A stretch of DNA of 64,000 nucleotides from assembly GCF_036588685.1 (NCBI RefSeq), contig NC_086373.1, forward strand, positions 53,265,164 through 53,329,163, in the 5' to 3' direction. Source of the DNA: Mytilus trossulus (taxonomy: Eukaryota > Mollusca > Bivalvia > Mytilida > Mytilidae). The translations under genes were made by a program, and so were the position numbers. Below the pieces are notes generated by a model, which searched no databases, had not been told where the DNA came from, and saw nothing but the letters and a program-made list of their open reading frames with translations. Positions 21,195-34,100 of the stretch are shown here, in pieces. The stretch's first letter is position 1. Each line of letters starts with the position of its first letter.

Positions 21195-21293
21195 TGCTAC
21201 TATGTTACACAACTCCATGAGTGTAAAACAGATGTCAATTTGGATTTCCCTATAGATGTACATGTATATGTATTAAACAAGTACCAAAAATTA

Positions 21294-21386
21294 AATCGAA
21301 TGCACAAACACATTTAAGTCAATTATTGCAAGTTCCTGTGATGTGCCCCACATATCCTATCATATTTTTTTTCACTATGTCTGACG
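21294..21386. repeat. 92-bp direct repeat, copy 2
   Basis: Second copy of 20371-20462, offset 923 bp. Confidence 0.8.
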
Positions 21387-23535
21387 TTGCATTCACAAGG
21401 GACCAGTGTTATATATGGTGTACTACACCCTCCAACGTTACATTCACAAGGGACCAGTGTTATATATGGTGCACTACACCCTCCAACGTTACATTCACAA
21501 GGAACCAGTGTTATATATGGTGTACTACACCCTCCAACGTTACATTCACAAGGGACCAGTGTTATATATGGTGTACTACACCCTCCAATGTTTCCTTCAC
21601 AAGGGACCAGTGTTATATATGGTGTACTACACCCGCCAACGTTACATTCACAAGGTACCAGTGTTATATATGGTGTACTACACCCGCCAACGTTACATTC
21701 ACAAGGTACCAGTGTTATATATGGTGTACTACACCCGCCAACGTTACATTCACAAGGTACCAGTGTTATATATGATGTACTACACCCTCTGACGTTACAT
21801 TCACAAGGGACCAGTGTTATATATGGTGCACTACACCCTCCAACGTTACATTCACAAGGTACCAGTGTTATATATGATGTACTACACCTTCCCATGTTAC
21901 ATTTACCAAGGACCTGTGTTATATAAGGTGTACTACACCTTCCTATGTTACATGTACCAGGTACCCGTGTTATATATGTTGTACTACACCCTACTATGTT
22001 TCAACCACCATAGACCTGTATTATATAGAATGAACTTCACATTCCTATGTTACATCCACCTGGGACCTGTGTTATATAAAATGCACTACATCCTCTTATG
22101 TTAAAACCACCAGAGACCTCTATTATATAAAATGCACTTCACCCTCCTTTGTAACGTTGGAGGGTGTAGTGCACCATATATAACACAGGTCTCTGCTGAA
22201 TGTAACAGGAGTGTGTAGTGCGCCTTATATAACACAGGTCCCAGGTTGGTGTAACATAAGAGGGTGTAAATCCGCCTCTGCCTACACCCTCTTATGTTAC
22301 ATCAACCTGGGACCTGTGTTATATAAGGCGCACTACACACTCCTGTTACATTCAGCAGAGACCTGTGTTATATGAGGCGCACTACACCCTCCTATGTTAC
22401 ATTTACAAGGGACCCGTGTTACATATGGTGTACATCCTCCTGTTACAACCGACATGGACCTGTGCCTTATATGGTGTACTACACCCTCCTATGTTACATT
22501 CCACAGGGACTTGTGTTATATAACGTGTACTACATCCTTCTTATTTTACATCCACCAGGGACCTGTGTTATACAAGTTACACTTCACCCTCCTATGTTAC
22601 ATTCACCAGAGACCTGTGCTATATAAGGTGTACTACATCATCCTATGTTACATCCACAAGGGACCTGTGTTATATAAGGTGCACTACACACTCCTATGTA
22701 ACATTCACCAGAGACCTGTGTTATACAAGGTGTACTACACCCTCCTATATTACATTCGCCAGGGACCTGTGTTATATAAGGTGTACTACATCCTCCTATG
22801 TTATGTACACCAGGGACTTGTGTTATACAAGGTGCACTACACACTCCTATGTTACATTCACCAGAGACCTGTAATAAAAGGTGCACTATATCCTAATATG
22901 TTACATTAACCAGGGGCTTATATCATATAAGGCATACCGTACACCCTCCTTTGTTACATTCACCAGAGACCTGTAGTAAAAGGTGCACTATGTCCTCATA
23001 TGTAACATTCACCAGGGTCTTATATCATATAAGGCATACCGTACACCCTCCTATGTTACATTTACAAGGGACCCGTGTTATATATGGTGTACTTCACCAT
23101 CCTGTTACAACCGACAGGGACCTGTGCCTTATATGGTGTACTACACCCTCCTATGTTACATTCCACAGGAACTTGTGTTATATAAGGTGTACTACATCCT
23201 CCTATGTTACATCCACCAGGGACCTGTGTTATACAAGGTGTACTACACCCTCCTATATTACATTCGCCAGGGACCTGTGTTATATAAGGTGTACTACATC
23301 CTCCTATGTTATGTACACCAGGGACTTGTGTTATATAAGGTGCACTACACACTCCTATGTTACATCCACCAGAGACCTGTAATAAAAGGTGCACTATATC
23401 CTCATATGTTACATTCACCAGGGGCTTATATCATATAAGGCATACCGTACACCCTCCTTTGTTACATTTACAAGGGACCTGTGTTATATAAGGTACAGTA
23501 CATCCTAAAATGTTACATTCACCAGGGACCTGCTT
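21387..23535. repeat. 51-bp minisatellite, about 42 copies
   Basis: Unit of 51 bp: 'gttacattcacaagggacc', 'gtgttatatatggtg', 'tactacaccctcc'. It starts with about ten homogeneous copies, then becomes diverged, is interrupted by an inverted block (22151-22400) and shows a 659-bp higher-order duplication (22394 and 23053). 51 is a multiple of 3, so frames stay open on both strands; peptides of the CECNVGGCSTPYITLVP type are shadows. Confidence 0.93.
22151..22400. repeat. Large hairpin: 118-bp inverted repeat, 14-nt loop
   Basis: Left arm 22151-22268 and right arm 22283-22400 are near-perfect reverse complements, each spanning about 2.3 minisatellite units. The loop is 'aatccgcctctgcc'. Confidence 0.88.
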
Positions 23536-23536
23536 A

Positions 23537-23860
23537 CTATTCTGGACAAAGAAAGATAACTCTAATTAAAAAAAATTGCTATTTCACAATATTGTGCAAT
23601 AAGATATTTCTTGCCATTGTGCAATTGAAAAGACTTGCTATTGCACAATACTTAATTTTAATAATTTAAGATCCTGATTTGGACCAACTTGAAAACTGGG
23701 CCCATAATAAAAAATCTAAGTACATGTTTGGATTCAGCATATCAAAGAACCCCAAGTTTAATTTTGGACCCTTTGGACTTTAATTTAGACCAATTTGAAA
23801 ACAGGACCAAAAATGAAGAATCTACATACACAGTTAGATTTGGCATATCAATTTGGTATA
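23537..23860 (-). mobile_element. F2 element, internal fragment
   Basis: Minus-orientation F2 interior: 'ggacaaagaaagataactc', 'attgcacaatactt', 'gggcccataat', 'gattcagcatatcaaa'. Confidence 0.7.
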
Positions 23861-23999
23861 TTCTCTGTAACATTTAAAATATGATCCTCTTATAATTGGA
23901 TTAAAGGGATATTTAGAAAGTAATGCTCCTTTATCCATCAAAAATGTTCTTTTCCTCTTTAAATCTGAATCAAAATATTTACATTTTTTGGTCTTTTTT

Positions 24000-24281
24000 T
24001 TATTTTTCATACTTTTTTTTAAAAATACAAGCTTTTAAAGCAGCTAATTTTAGTATGTCAGCAAACTGGGTAGCTGCTTTTTCTGAATCAAAATCTTGCT
24101 TTAGAAAATCATCTATTTTAGCCTTGCAAAGTGGGTGGCATAGAGCATCTCTAAATTTTATTGGCGAGGAGTTACTCCAAATGTATCCTCCTGTTAAATC
24201 AGTCATATTTATGTTACATTTTGACGAATTCTTAATATAACTTGCCATAATATTGAAAGAAAGGCTAGCTAACAATGACAA
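24000..24281 (-). pseudogene. LINE-like ORF fragment (endonuclease/RT linker type)
   Basis: 93-codon frame containing IDDFLKQDFDSEKAATQFAD and ILKLAALKACIFKKK. The pattern resembles the stretch between endonuclease and reverse transcriptase domains of invertebrate LINEs. No catalytic motif is included, so the call is tentative. Confidence 0.4.
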
Positions 24282-24469
24282 TCAGAAAAAGTTGGTAAAA
24301 AATCTGAAACCTCAAAACTAAGTATATTTGACATTAAACCTTCTGATACTACTACATAATCAACTACACTAGATGGTCCTAGATCTATGTATCAATGATA
24401 AAAAAAAAATGAGATTTTGCAAAAACATTTGTACATTGTACTTTTTTTTTAATTGTACTAGTTGACGAT

Positions 24470-24533
24470 GGTACGAGTTTGTACCGGTACGACTTTGCAG
24501 TGGTACGAGTTGACATTGGTACGAGTTGACCAG
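24470..24533 (+). promoter_or_regulatory. Four 16-bp direct repeats upstream of gene B
   Basis: GGTACGAGTT (second copy GGTACGACTT) starts at 24470, 24486, 24502 and 24518, exactly 16 bp apart, 160-225 bp before the gene B ATG. Could be a cluster of binding sites for a regulator, or just a young tandem duplication. Confidence 0.55.
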
Positions 24534-24557
24534 TTCTATTGACGGGTTTTCAATCGT

Positions 24558-24621
24558 AACTACTCGGCCATTCTCGCTATGCAGTACAATATCCTCGTGC
24601 AACCAGAAAGGCCGAGTAGTT
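24558..24621. promoter_or_regulatory. 12-bp perfect inverted repeat in gene B promoter region
   Basis: AACTACTCGGCC (24558-24569) and GGCCGAGTAGTT (24610-24621), spacer 40 bp, 74-137 bp upstream of the gene B ATG. Confidence 0.6.
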
Positions 24622-24694
24622 CCGAGGGTTTTCACAGAAATTATCTCCACTTGATTCTCGAATAATAAATACGGGGTTCTAACGGACATTCAAG

Positions 24695-25110
24695 ATGGCT
24701 GAACACACATCAAAATCGTTTAAAGAAGGTGAGTTAAGCAGTACAGATCAAGAAGGATATTCATCAGAATCAAGGAGAAAACGGATGAGACGGTCATCGT
24801 TTTCTAGTCCCCCGAGGTCCCATTTACCACAAAGGGTATCTTCTTGGAAACGGCACCATGCTTCAAGGATTGGAATTCATTTTGCCAAGCAATATGTGCA
24901 GGGACTAGACGGGTTGAAGCCACACATTTCTAAAACTTTGAATAATCTCACGAAGGAGCAAACTGAATATGTGAATATTGTTATGGAATATCTAACTTTC
25001 AATTTTGTTTTAAAAGATTTTGTTGGGTTTCCTCAAGAGATAGTCCGAGAAATTGACAAGATTATTGAGAAACTAAGTCAAGATGACCTGCAGATTCTTC
25101 AAGAAGAAGA
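24695..25110 (+). CDS. Gene B exon 1
   Basis: 138 codons plus GA; donor GTAAGT. Start MAEHTSKSFKEGELSSTDQE, basic RRKRMRR patch, then helices ending GFPQEIVREIDKIIEKL. Confidence 0.9.
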
Positions 25111-28100
25111 GTAAGTAGGAAGATGTCTGCATTTGGATCTCCTGTAGTTGGTGATCACAATACTGGTATATATATACATGTATATTTATTGTCCACAATA
25201 CTGGTATAAAAGTTTTGTACCAGTCATTTTGCCAGTATTGCAATGTTTTGTAACTTTAAAAAAAACAAAAACAATACTGGGGGTTACACTAAAGACCTGA
25301 AAGTGGACCTGAAAAGACCTGAAAGTAAACGACTAAAATTATTCAAATTGCAATAACTTTTTTATTATTCATGTTATTGGATGGAATTTCTTCAAGTTGG
25401 AATTTTATTAATTGTTAATATCCACATTTTATTAAAATTTAAATTTTTTAAATTAAAAACAAAATTTTGATGCCAAAAGTTGCACCTGAAGGGAGAAATG
25501 AAAAGACCTGAAGAGACCTGAAAATCTATGTTCGGACTAATTCTAACTTCAATAACTTTTTTAATATTGAATGGTTATCTTTCAACTTTAGATTTTGTGA
25601 AACTAAAAATTCAGTATAATGATAAAATTTAAAAAAAAGATATGAAAAATATCGTTGAAAACTCGGACCTGAACGGAAAATTAAATAACATAAATTTGCT
25701 TGAAAAGACTGTGGTCAAATTTATTCAAAATCTTTAACTGTTTTCAATCAATCTCCTTGAAGTATGAATAACTGATATACCAGTATTGTAGTTCTATTGT
25801 TGATTATATTTTAAGGTCTATAAGGAAAAAATGAATATTAAGCAAAATTAGATATTGAAGATCAAAGTGAGATTAGATTATCATGAAGCCAAGCAGATTA
25901 TAGAGGATAATTGCGAAATCAATAAACAACCAGTTAAAAATAATTACTACATGTATACACAACGTGGCGGTACCCAAATTGCACCTATTTTTAGTGTTTC
26001 CTGCAGCTTTTAAAAAGGGAAGGGTAATTGTTAGCTCAGAGGGCACATTAAGCGCGATGGACAACAATTTTAGGGCACTAACTATAAACAGGCAATTTCT
26101 ATAAAATGGATTCATTTAAAACATACTAGTTAGTTTAATGCTATAAAAAGTACATATATACATCTGTAATCAATCATTAAAACAAATGTTAAACAAGAAA
26201 AAGTGAAATATTTAAAACAATAAACACAATTTAGCTAGCTACAATGTAGCTCTAGCTTGAATTCAAAAGGGGCAGGGTGCCAGGTTTTACTGTATAGGTG
26301 GGTTTTTTTTTTTTAAATAAAGATGCATTTCAACTATAGTCTTTATGTCATTGTTTGTGTAGTTATGTATAGTACATCTTCATCAACATACAATTTTTAT
26401 TATGTTTTTATAGTTTAACTTCACTCCACCCATTATCAAAGAATATGGTTTGATTATATCTATATAAGAATTACAACTTTTATAACATCAATAAGAAGTT
26501 TTAAGGTCATTTACTGGCTATACAGCCATTGCAGGGTTGGAAATTAAGAAAATTATGTGCAATTCTAATTTGATAATCTTGAGAACATGGATTGCTAATA
26601 AATAGTATAATTATCAAGTAGAAATTGCAATATTTTTTTTCCAATATATATGTTCAAAGACAGTTAATATCTTTAAGGTAACATTATTATGTTATTATAT
26701 ATTCAATTGGTCATTTATTCCTTATTTTGGTACTAGATAATATTTTTAGAGCTCAAATTTGTAATAGGCTTAATCAGGGGAAGAAACTCCAAAATCAATT
26801 TCCACCACGTTTGCGTTAACTGTGTTGAGATGGAAGGCATTTCTGTAACGGCATAGTTTTATTTTGATGACTTAAATTCAATTCTAAAGTCATGAAAGTC
26901 TTCATTTATACACTCCTCCATTGTGACTTGGAGATCGAAAAAGCTAAATACACTCAGCTAAATACACTCGCTGACACATTCATTAAAAGTATGACAAAAA
27001 GATACATTGTCCTAATTAAATTACTTATATAGTTATTAACACCTTTGAAGTCTTTTATCATTGTAATTGATTGTAATGACATGATTAACCTGGGGGCAAT
27101 CACACAGGTATCATATGTAATTAACTTGTAGATCAGAAATCGATAAAACAAAATTTCACCAAAACGGCACAAGAGAATTTTGGAAAAGGACGTCAGGGCA
27201 GAAGGGCGCTGATGAAGGCACACAGACGATAAAGGCATGGCGTCTAGAATTTCGACAAAATTAGGGCAGGGCGCCAAATTTTTTTCCCAAAAAAGGGCAG
27301 GGCGCCATTACACGCCAAAACCACCTGTAGGAAACACTAATTTTGACAGTTTTTTACCTACGTTTTTTTATAATCAAGAAATAAATGTCCTTAATGTGTT
27401 TATTTTGTAGCCCTATCCTTCGTTATTGTATAGGTACACCAATTTAATTTTTAATCCATATTGAGTCATAAAAAAATAGGTGAAAGTTTGAATCAACCTT
27501 CAAACTATCCATGATTCTGTAATGAGGAGTACCCAAATTGCATCCATGCTTTAATTTACATCTTCAAAAGTCTAATAACCGAGCTTTTGTTTATTTTTTT
27601 CAAATATTTTGAACAATTGGATATTAGTCCATGCTTACTCTTCATATTTTACGAAATGGATATTATAATATATTGTATTTAAAAAGGTGATGTTTTGATG
27701 ACGTAAATAAAGTCCTTTGAAGCAGTAAGCGTGGGTACATAGCCACACTACACTGCGTTATACAGATAAAAGTTAACTATCTTAAATAAAAACAGCAAAC
27801 ATGCAGAAGAACGATTTCTGCGAATCATATATATACATGTACATGTAAATAAACTGTGAATATCGAGGAAATATTTAAAATTTCATGACAGTGAATTAGC
27901 TCATATTTTTATGCCGATACTTATATGTATATACAAACACTTTTAATATTCCTTTTAATGATGATAGATGTCTACCTGTGTGACTTTTATATTTTAATCA
28001 TTTAGAGATGTACATGTACTTTTGCACTGGTGGTGGAATACTCATGATTGAGGTGCTCCTTTGTTGGAGGAAGTTACGATAGACAAGTTACAAGTTACAA

Positions 28101-31100
28101 GATAAGATTTTGTCCATCATGCACCGGAAGTGTCATTTTATGCGATTTTGTATTGAGATTCAGATTGAAAAATACTTTATAAAGCACAGGGCAAACATCT
28201 AGGATGGAAATTCGGAAAATATTTTTTTTTTTGTCTTTACATTTATAGATCAAAGGTCAACATTATTTGTTGTCAGAGTGGTAAATACATGTAGGAGGGA
28301 CGGTTTAATTGCCCATCAAGACAATTATAAAAAAAACAAAGCAAGTGTGTCAGTTGAGAGAAACAGCAAAAAAAGCAATATATATATATATAGTTTATCC
28401 AATATTTAAATTTCATTTCTTCTCTCACTGTCCTCTAAATTAGTATATCATTACATGTACCTACTGGCTACAATTTTTATTCAAAAACTGCTGCAAAAAT
28501 TACCTTTACATGTCATTTCATTGGTTGGTTTGCTGTAAGGCCAAAAAAAATATATGTCTGTTTCCTGCTTCCAAGGCCAAAAAATCAGGGTCGGTAGGTC
28601 GGGATTTTTATTTATTTTTTTTTTTTTTTTTTTTTTGCACTTCCTGTCAGATTTGCAGTCGGTTATATGTCATGTTTGGTTAGGGTCCTGTACCCCAAAA
28701 TGATTTAATCCCTTTAAAGAAGCTTTAATTGAATAATCCTCCAAGTGCTGACATTTTTAAACTCGCTTATTGTGGCACATTTGTGCTGGGAGCAGCCATT
28801 TTTTGTTTGGGCATAGTAAAATACAGATCTGGATCGGACCGGAAACGATTTTTTTCCCGACTGGAACCGAATTTTTCCGAATTTGAATAAAAAGATTTAG
28901 GGTCGGGGGGTTTGAGTTAGGGTCGGTCGGGAAACAGGAAACAGACATATATTTTTTTTTGGCCTAAGGTTTCTGTCCCATAGACTTTCCTAAATTTTTA
29001 CACATAATAAACAAATGGATTTCATTTGTTTGTGATGCAAAACAGTGCTAAGAATCATATATTAACTACAATTAAATACTTCAATATTTATTGGGACCAT
29101 CAGGGCAAGTTACTTTTTTTCCGGACAAGTGAACTTTACAATTTTACTTTCCCACAACAAATATTTCCACACCCCTGATTAATTACTGAGTTTATATTTA
29201 TTTTGTAGAATAAAAGAGGAAGCTAATACTGGTCTTCTGGAAAATTTAAAAGAAGATGACTTGCCAAATATGCAGCTTGAAGATATTGTTAGTCATGTAG
29301 TCAAGCTTTTAGCACACAAAGCAAGATCAGAGTAAGTTGTATTATTTTATAAAATGTATGTTGGTCAGATGGCAGAAGGGCCAATTACACTGTTGCTGGT
29401 GTAGGGTTAATCACTGAAAGTTGAACTTGATGACACTGATTTACGTATCATTTCCTGTCATGAATATTTTATTGAAATAATATATAAATTTCACTGAAAA
29501 ATCACCACCAGCAGTGATTTTTGTCTCGCCTATGACAAAAATGGCAGTATGCGAGACATTGGGATTACAATCTTGCGAAGGCATTAACTATTTGTACAAA
29601 GCTTTATATTTCAGAAGGGAGAAGACTTGGATCCTTCATACCTTGCAGTGTTTTCCATAGAAAGTTTTTGATGCATGGGGAATTTGAAGCACCCAGCTTG
29701 ATCCTACATTTTTATGCCCCCACCTTTGATAGTAGAGGGGCATTATGTTTTCTGGTCTGTGGGTCCGTTCCTTCGTCCGTCTGTCCGTTCGTCCGTTATA
29801 GTTGTAGGTCAAGGTTGTTTTTTATGAAGTTGAAGTCCAATCCACTTGAAACTTAGTACACATGTTCCATATGTTATGATCTTTTTAATTTTAACGCCAA
29901 ATTAGAGTTTTTACCCCAATTTCACGGTCCACTGAACATAGAAAATGACAGTGCGAGTGGGGCATCCGTGTCCTTGGGACACATTCTTGTTAGTAATACA
30001 TTGAAAATTGAAATGTGTCGATCGAAACCTTGTTTGCAATCACAATCATATGAGATTACATGTGCTTTATTAAGCATTGCATTATAAATGTCTATTTCAA
30101 AAGCTACTGAATACATTCATTGTTTTAGATTCTATCATGTTGAACATGTTGAAGGTACAGTGTATTTTATCAAAGATATTAGAAATAAGTTCAGTTGAAG
30201 TTGATGATTGAAAATAAAATAACCAGTCTGTGATACAAATGTAGTGTTTATCTACAAATGTGTATTATTTTTAAGTTCTCATTCTTCAGTTATTTAAGTT
30301 CAGTGCCAACTAACTTGAAATTAATAACCAGAATCTGAAAGACTTCCTTATGCAGCATTGTGCAGTGATAGGATTTACTGTGTCTATGAGTACATATTAT
30401 CTGTGCATTCTGATGAAGGTATAATTTTTCCTTCTTAAGATCATGTAGTGCTAAACCGTTTTTAGCTCACCTGTCCCGAAGGGACAAGTGAGCTTATGCC
30501 ATCACTTGGCGTCCGTCGTCGTCCGTTGTCTGTCGTCGTAAACTATTTCAAGAATCTTCTCCTCTGAAACTACTGGGCCAAATACTTTCAAACTTAAACT
30601 GAATGTTTCTCAGGGTATCTAATTTATAAATTGTATCCAAAGTTTTGATCTATCAACAAACATGGTCGCCATTACTAAAAATAGAACATAGGGGTCAAAT
30701 GCAGTTTTTGGCTTATAACTCAAAAACCAAAGCATTTAGAGCAAATCTGACATGGGGTAATATTGTTTATCAGGTGAAGATCTATCTGCCCTGAAATTTT
30801 CAGATAAATCAGACAACCCGTTGTTGGGTTGCTGCCCCTGAATTGGTAATTTTAACGAAATTTTGCTGTTTTTGGTTATTATCATGAATATTATTATAGA
30901 TAGAGATAAACTGTAAACAGGAATAATGTACAGCAAAGTAAGATTTACAAATAAGTCAACATGACGGAAATGGTCAGTTGACCCCTTTAGGAGTTATTGC
31001 CCTTTATAGTCAATTTTTAACCATTTTTCGTAAATCTTAGTTATCTTTTACAAAAATCTTCTCCTCTGAAACTACTGGGCAAAATACTTCCAAACTTTAA

Positions 31101-34100
31101 CTGAATGTTCCTTAGGGTATCTAGTTTGTAAATTGTATCCGAAGTTGTGATCTATTAACAAACATGGTCGCCATTGCTAAAAATAGAACATGGGGGTCAA
31201 ATGCAGTTTTGGGCTTATAACTCAAAAACCAAAGCATTTAGAGCAAATCTGACATGGGTGTACCATTGTTTATCAGGTCAAGATCTATCTGCCCTGAAAT
31301 TTTCAGATGAATCAGACAACCCGTTGTTGGGTTGCTGCCCTTGAATTGGTAATTTTAACGAAATTTTGCTGTTTTTGGTTATTATCTTGAATATTATTAT
31401 AGATAAAGATAAACTGAAAACAGGAATAATGTTCAGCAAAGTAAGATTTACAAATAAGTCAGCATGACGGAAATGGTCAGTTGACCCCTTTAGGAGTTAT
31501 TGCCCTTTATAGTCAATTTTTAACCATTTTTCGTAAATCTTAGTAATCTTTTACAAAAATCTTCTCCTCTGAAGCTACTGGGCCAAATAATTCCAAACTT
31601 TAACTGAATGTTCCTTATGGTATCTAGTTAGTAAATTGTATCTAAAGTTTTGATCTATCAACAAACATGGTCGCCATTGCTGAAAATAGAACATAGGGGT
31701 CAAATGCAGTTTTTGGCTTATAACTCAAAAACCAAAGCATTTAGAGCAAATCTGACATGGGAAATATTGTTCATCAGGTCAAGATCTATCTGCCCTGAAA
31801 TTTTCAGATGAATCAGACAACCTGTTGTTGGGTTGCTGCCCCTGAATTGATAATTTTAAGGAAATTTTGCTGTTTTTGTTTATTATCTTGAATATAATTA
31901 TAGATAGAAATAAACTGTAAACAACAAAAATGGTAAGCAAAGTAAGATCTACAAATAAGTCAATTTGACCAAAATTGTCAATTGACCCCTTAAGGAGTTA
32001 TTGCCCTTTAAAGACTTTTTTTTCACAATTTGTTCATCATGTTGACTTACTTTAAAAAATCTTCTCCTTTGAAACTGCTTTATCAATTTCAGCCAAACTT
32101 AGGCTAAATGAGTTTCAGAGTATCTAGTATAAATTTTATATTTTATTTCCTTGTATGTCAAGAAACATAGCTCCTATGGCTAAAATAGAACATAGGAGAA
32201 AATGATTATTTTTTTTGGCTTTTGAAGAAAATAGGACGATCCAAAAAACATTTAAATAAATTGAAAAGTCAAAATAATCATTGATGAGAGATTTAACCAA
32301 AAGAATTAAGGTGAGCGATTCAGGCTCTTGAGAGCCTCTTGTTTTTTAAATAAGAACCAGTGTTTTTTTACTACATATTTAGTGTAATTGTATTTGTACA
32401 GGTTGCACTATAATAAACCATTCATTCATTTAGCTGGGTAGGTAGGGTATCTGGAACCACACATATATTTAATATATTTGGCCCAAGAGGAAAAAAATAA
32501 TTCTGCAACTATAAATGAATATAGAAAACATAAATTGAAACAACTGTTATCATGGGTATAGTTACATTGTGTTCTCAGTAATGAATTGAACAATATGAAC
32601 ATTTAACATAAAGGATATAGAACATCGCTGCGACGCGACAAATGATGTTGACAAAATTACAATTTTTTTTTTATGCCAAATGTGATGCTATCCAAAATTT
32701 CTGGGAAGAACACTAAGTCTAAATGGTGCTAGTACTTGATATTTGTGCATTGTATTGTCAAAAACAGCCCATATTTATGTAGCAGAAGGATTCTACTGTC
32801 CAATAAATAACTAAAAGTTTACATTAACAATTTGGTAAAACGACTTTATTTTGGGGCCAAAAAGGGGTCTTACCGGACCTACTCCTTTGTACTATACAAA
32901 ACCTTGCTGCTGCCAAAAATTCACATTGGTCAAAGTTAAAAAAAAATTATCCCTATTTGGCTATAGCATGTATAGTTCCACAACAGTGTCAGTGGACTTC
33001 TTAGTTTTTTTTTCACAGAAAGGAAGAAAAGCATAACTTTTGTAAAGTAAAACTTACATTGACTAAACTCAGTGTCCTCCCCAGGCCACCATTGAATAAT
33101 TGAGAAAAGCATATGCAGATCTATAATTGGAATTTATGAGAAGGTGATTTAGTGTTTTATGGGAAGCTTCAATCTTCATGCATGAACATAATATAAGCCT
33201 TAATTCTATGTAATATTTTGTGTAAAAAATGCATCCTAAGATGATCTAAGATTGAAGCTTCCCATAAATCATTAAATTACCTTTTCATAAATTCAAATTA
33301 TAGATCTGCATTTGCTTTTTTCTATTATTTAATGGAGACATCCTTATGCTTACATATATATACATACATCTTCTCAGACATTAATATATTGATACTTTAA
33401 ATTGTTTTAGTATCAAAATTTGAAAACAAATGGTATAGTTGCTGAGAAAAGTATGTAAGATAGTGGAAAACAGAACAGTTTAAAAAACAGCCTTGATACT
33501 TGAGATTTTTTTACACAAGCAAGGCCATATAATGGTAAAGTGATGTCGTTGTCCGAAGACATTTGGTTTCTGGACAATAACTTGAGTATAAATATATGGA
33601 TCTCTATGAAATTGTAGCACAGGGTGTCATACGAAAAAAGGAAGGTTGGATCAATGGGATTATTTTGGGGGTAATGGCCTTAACCATTTAAGAATTATAG
33701 GAGCCAAAAACAAGCATTTTATAGAACTTTATATAAATTTCTCATTTCTTGACCAATTTCAATGGGGTTCTTTAATATGCTGAATCTAACTGTGTTTTTA
33801 TGCCCCACCTACGACAGTAGAGGGGCGTTATGTTTTCTGGTCTGTGTGTCTGTCTGTTTGTCTGTCCATCTGTTTGTCTGTCTTTCCTGCTTCAGGTTAA
33901 AGTTTTTGGTCAAGGTAATTTTTGATGAAGTTCAAGTCCAATCAACTTGAAACATAGTACACATTTTCCTTATGATATGATCTTCTTTATTTTAAAGCTG
34001 AACTAGACTTTTGACCCCAATTTCACGGTCCACTGAACATAAAAAATGAAAGTTTGAGTTTCAGGTTAAAGTTTTTGGTCAAGTAAAGGTAGTTTTTGAT

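Noticed and set aside
21323..23438. Cysteine-containing repeat proteins (about 120-190 codons) on both strands
   Set aside because: All are translations of the 51-bp minisatellite; open frames coexist on both strands.
24000..24281. First exon of a divergent gene paired with gene B
   Set aside because: Sequence looks like a LINE linker and has no donor site at a useful phase.
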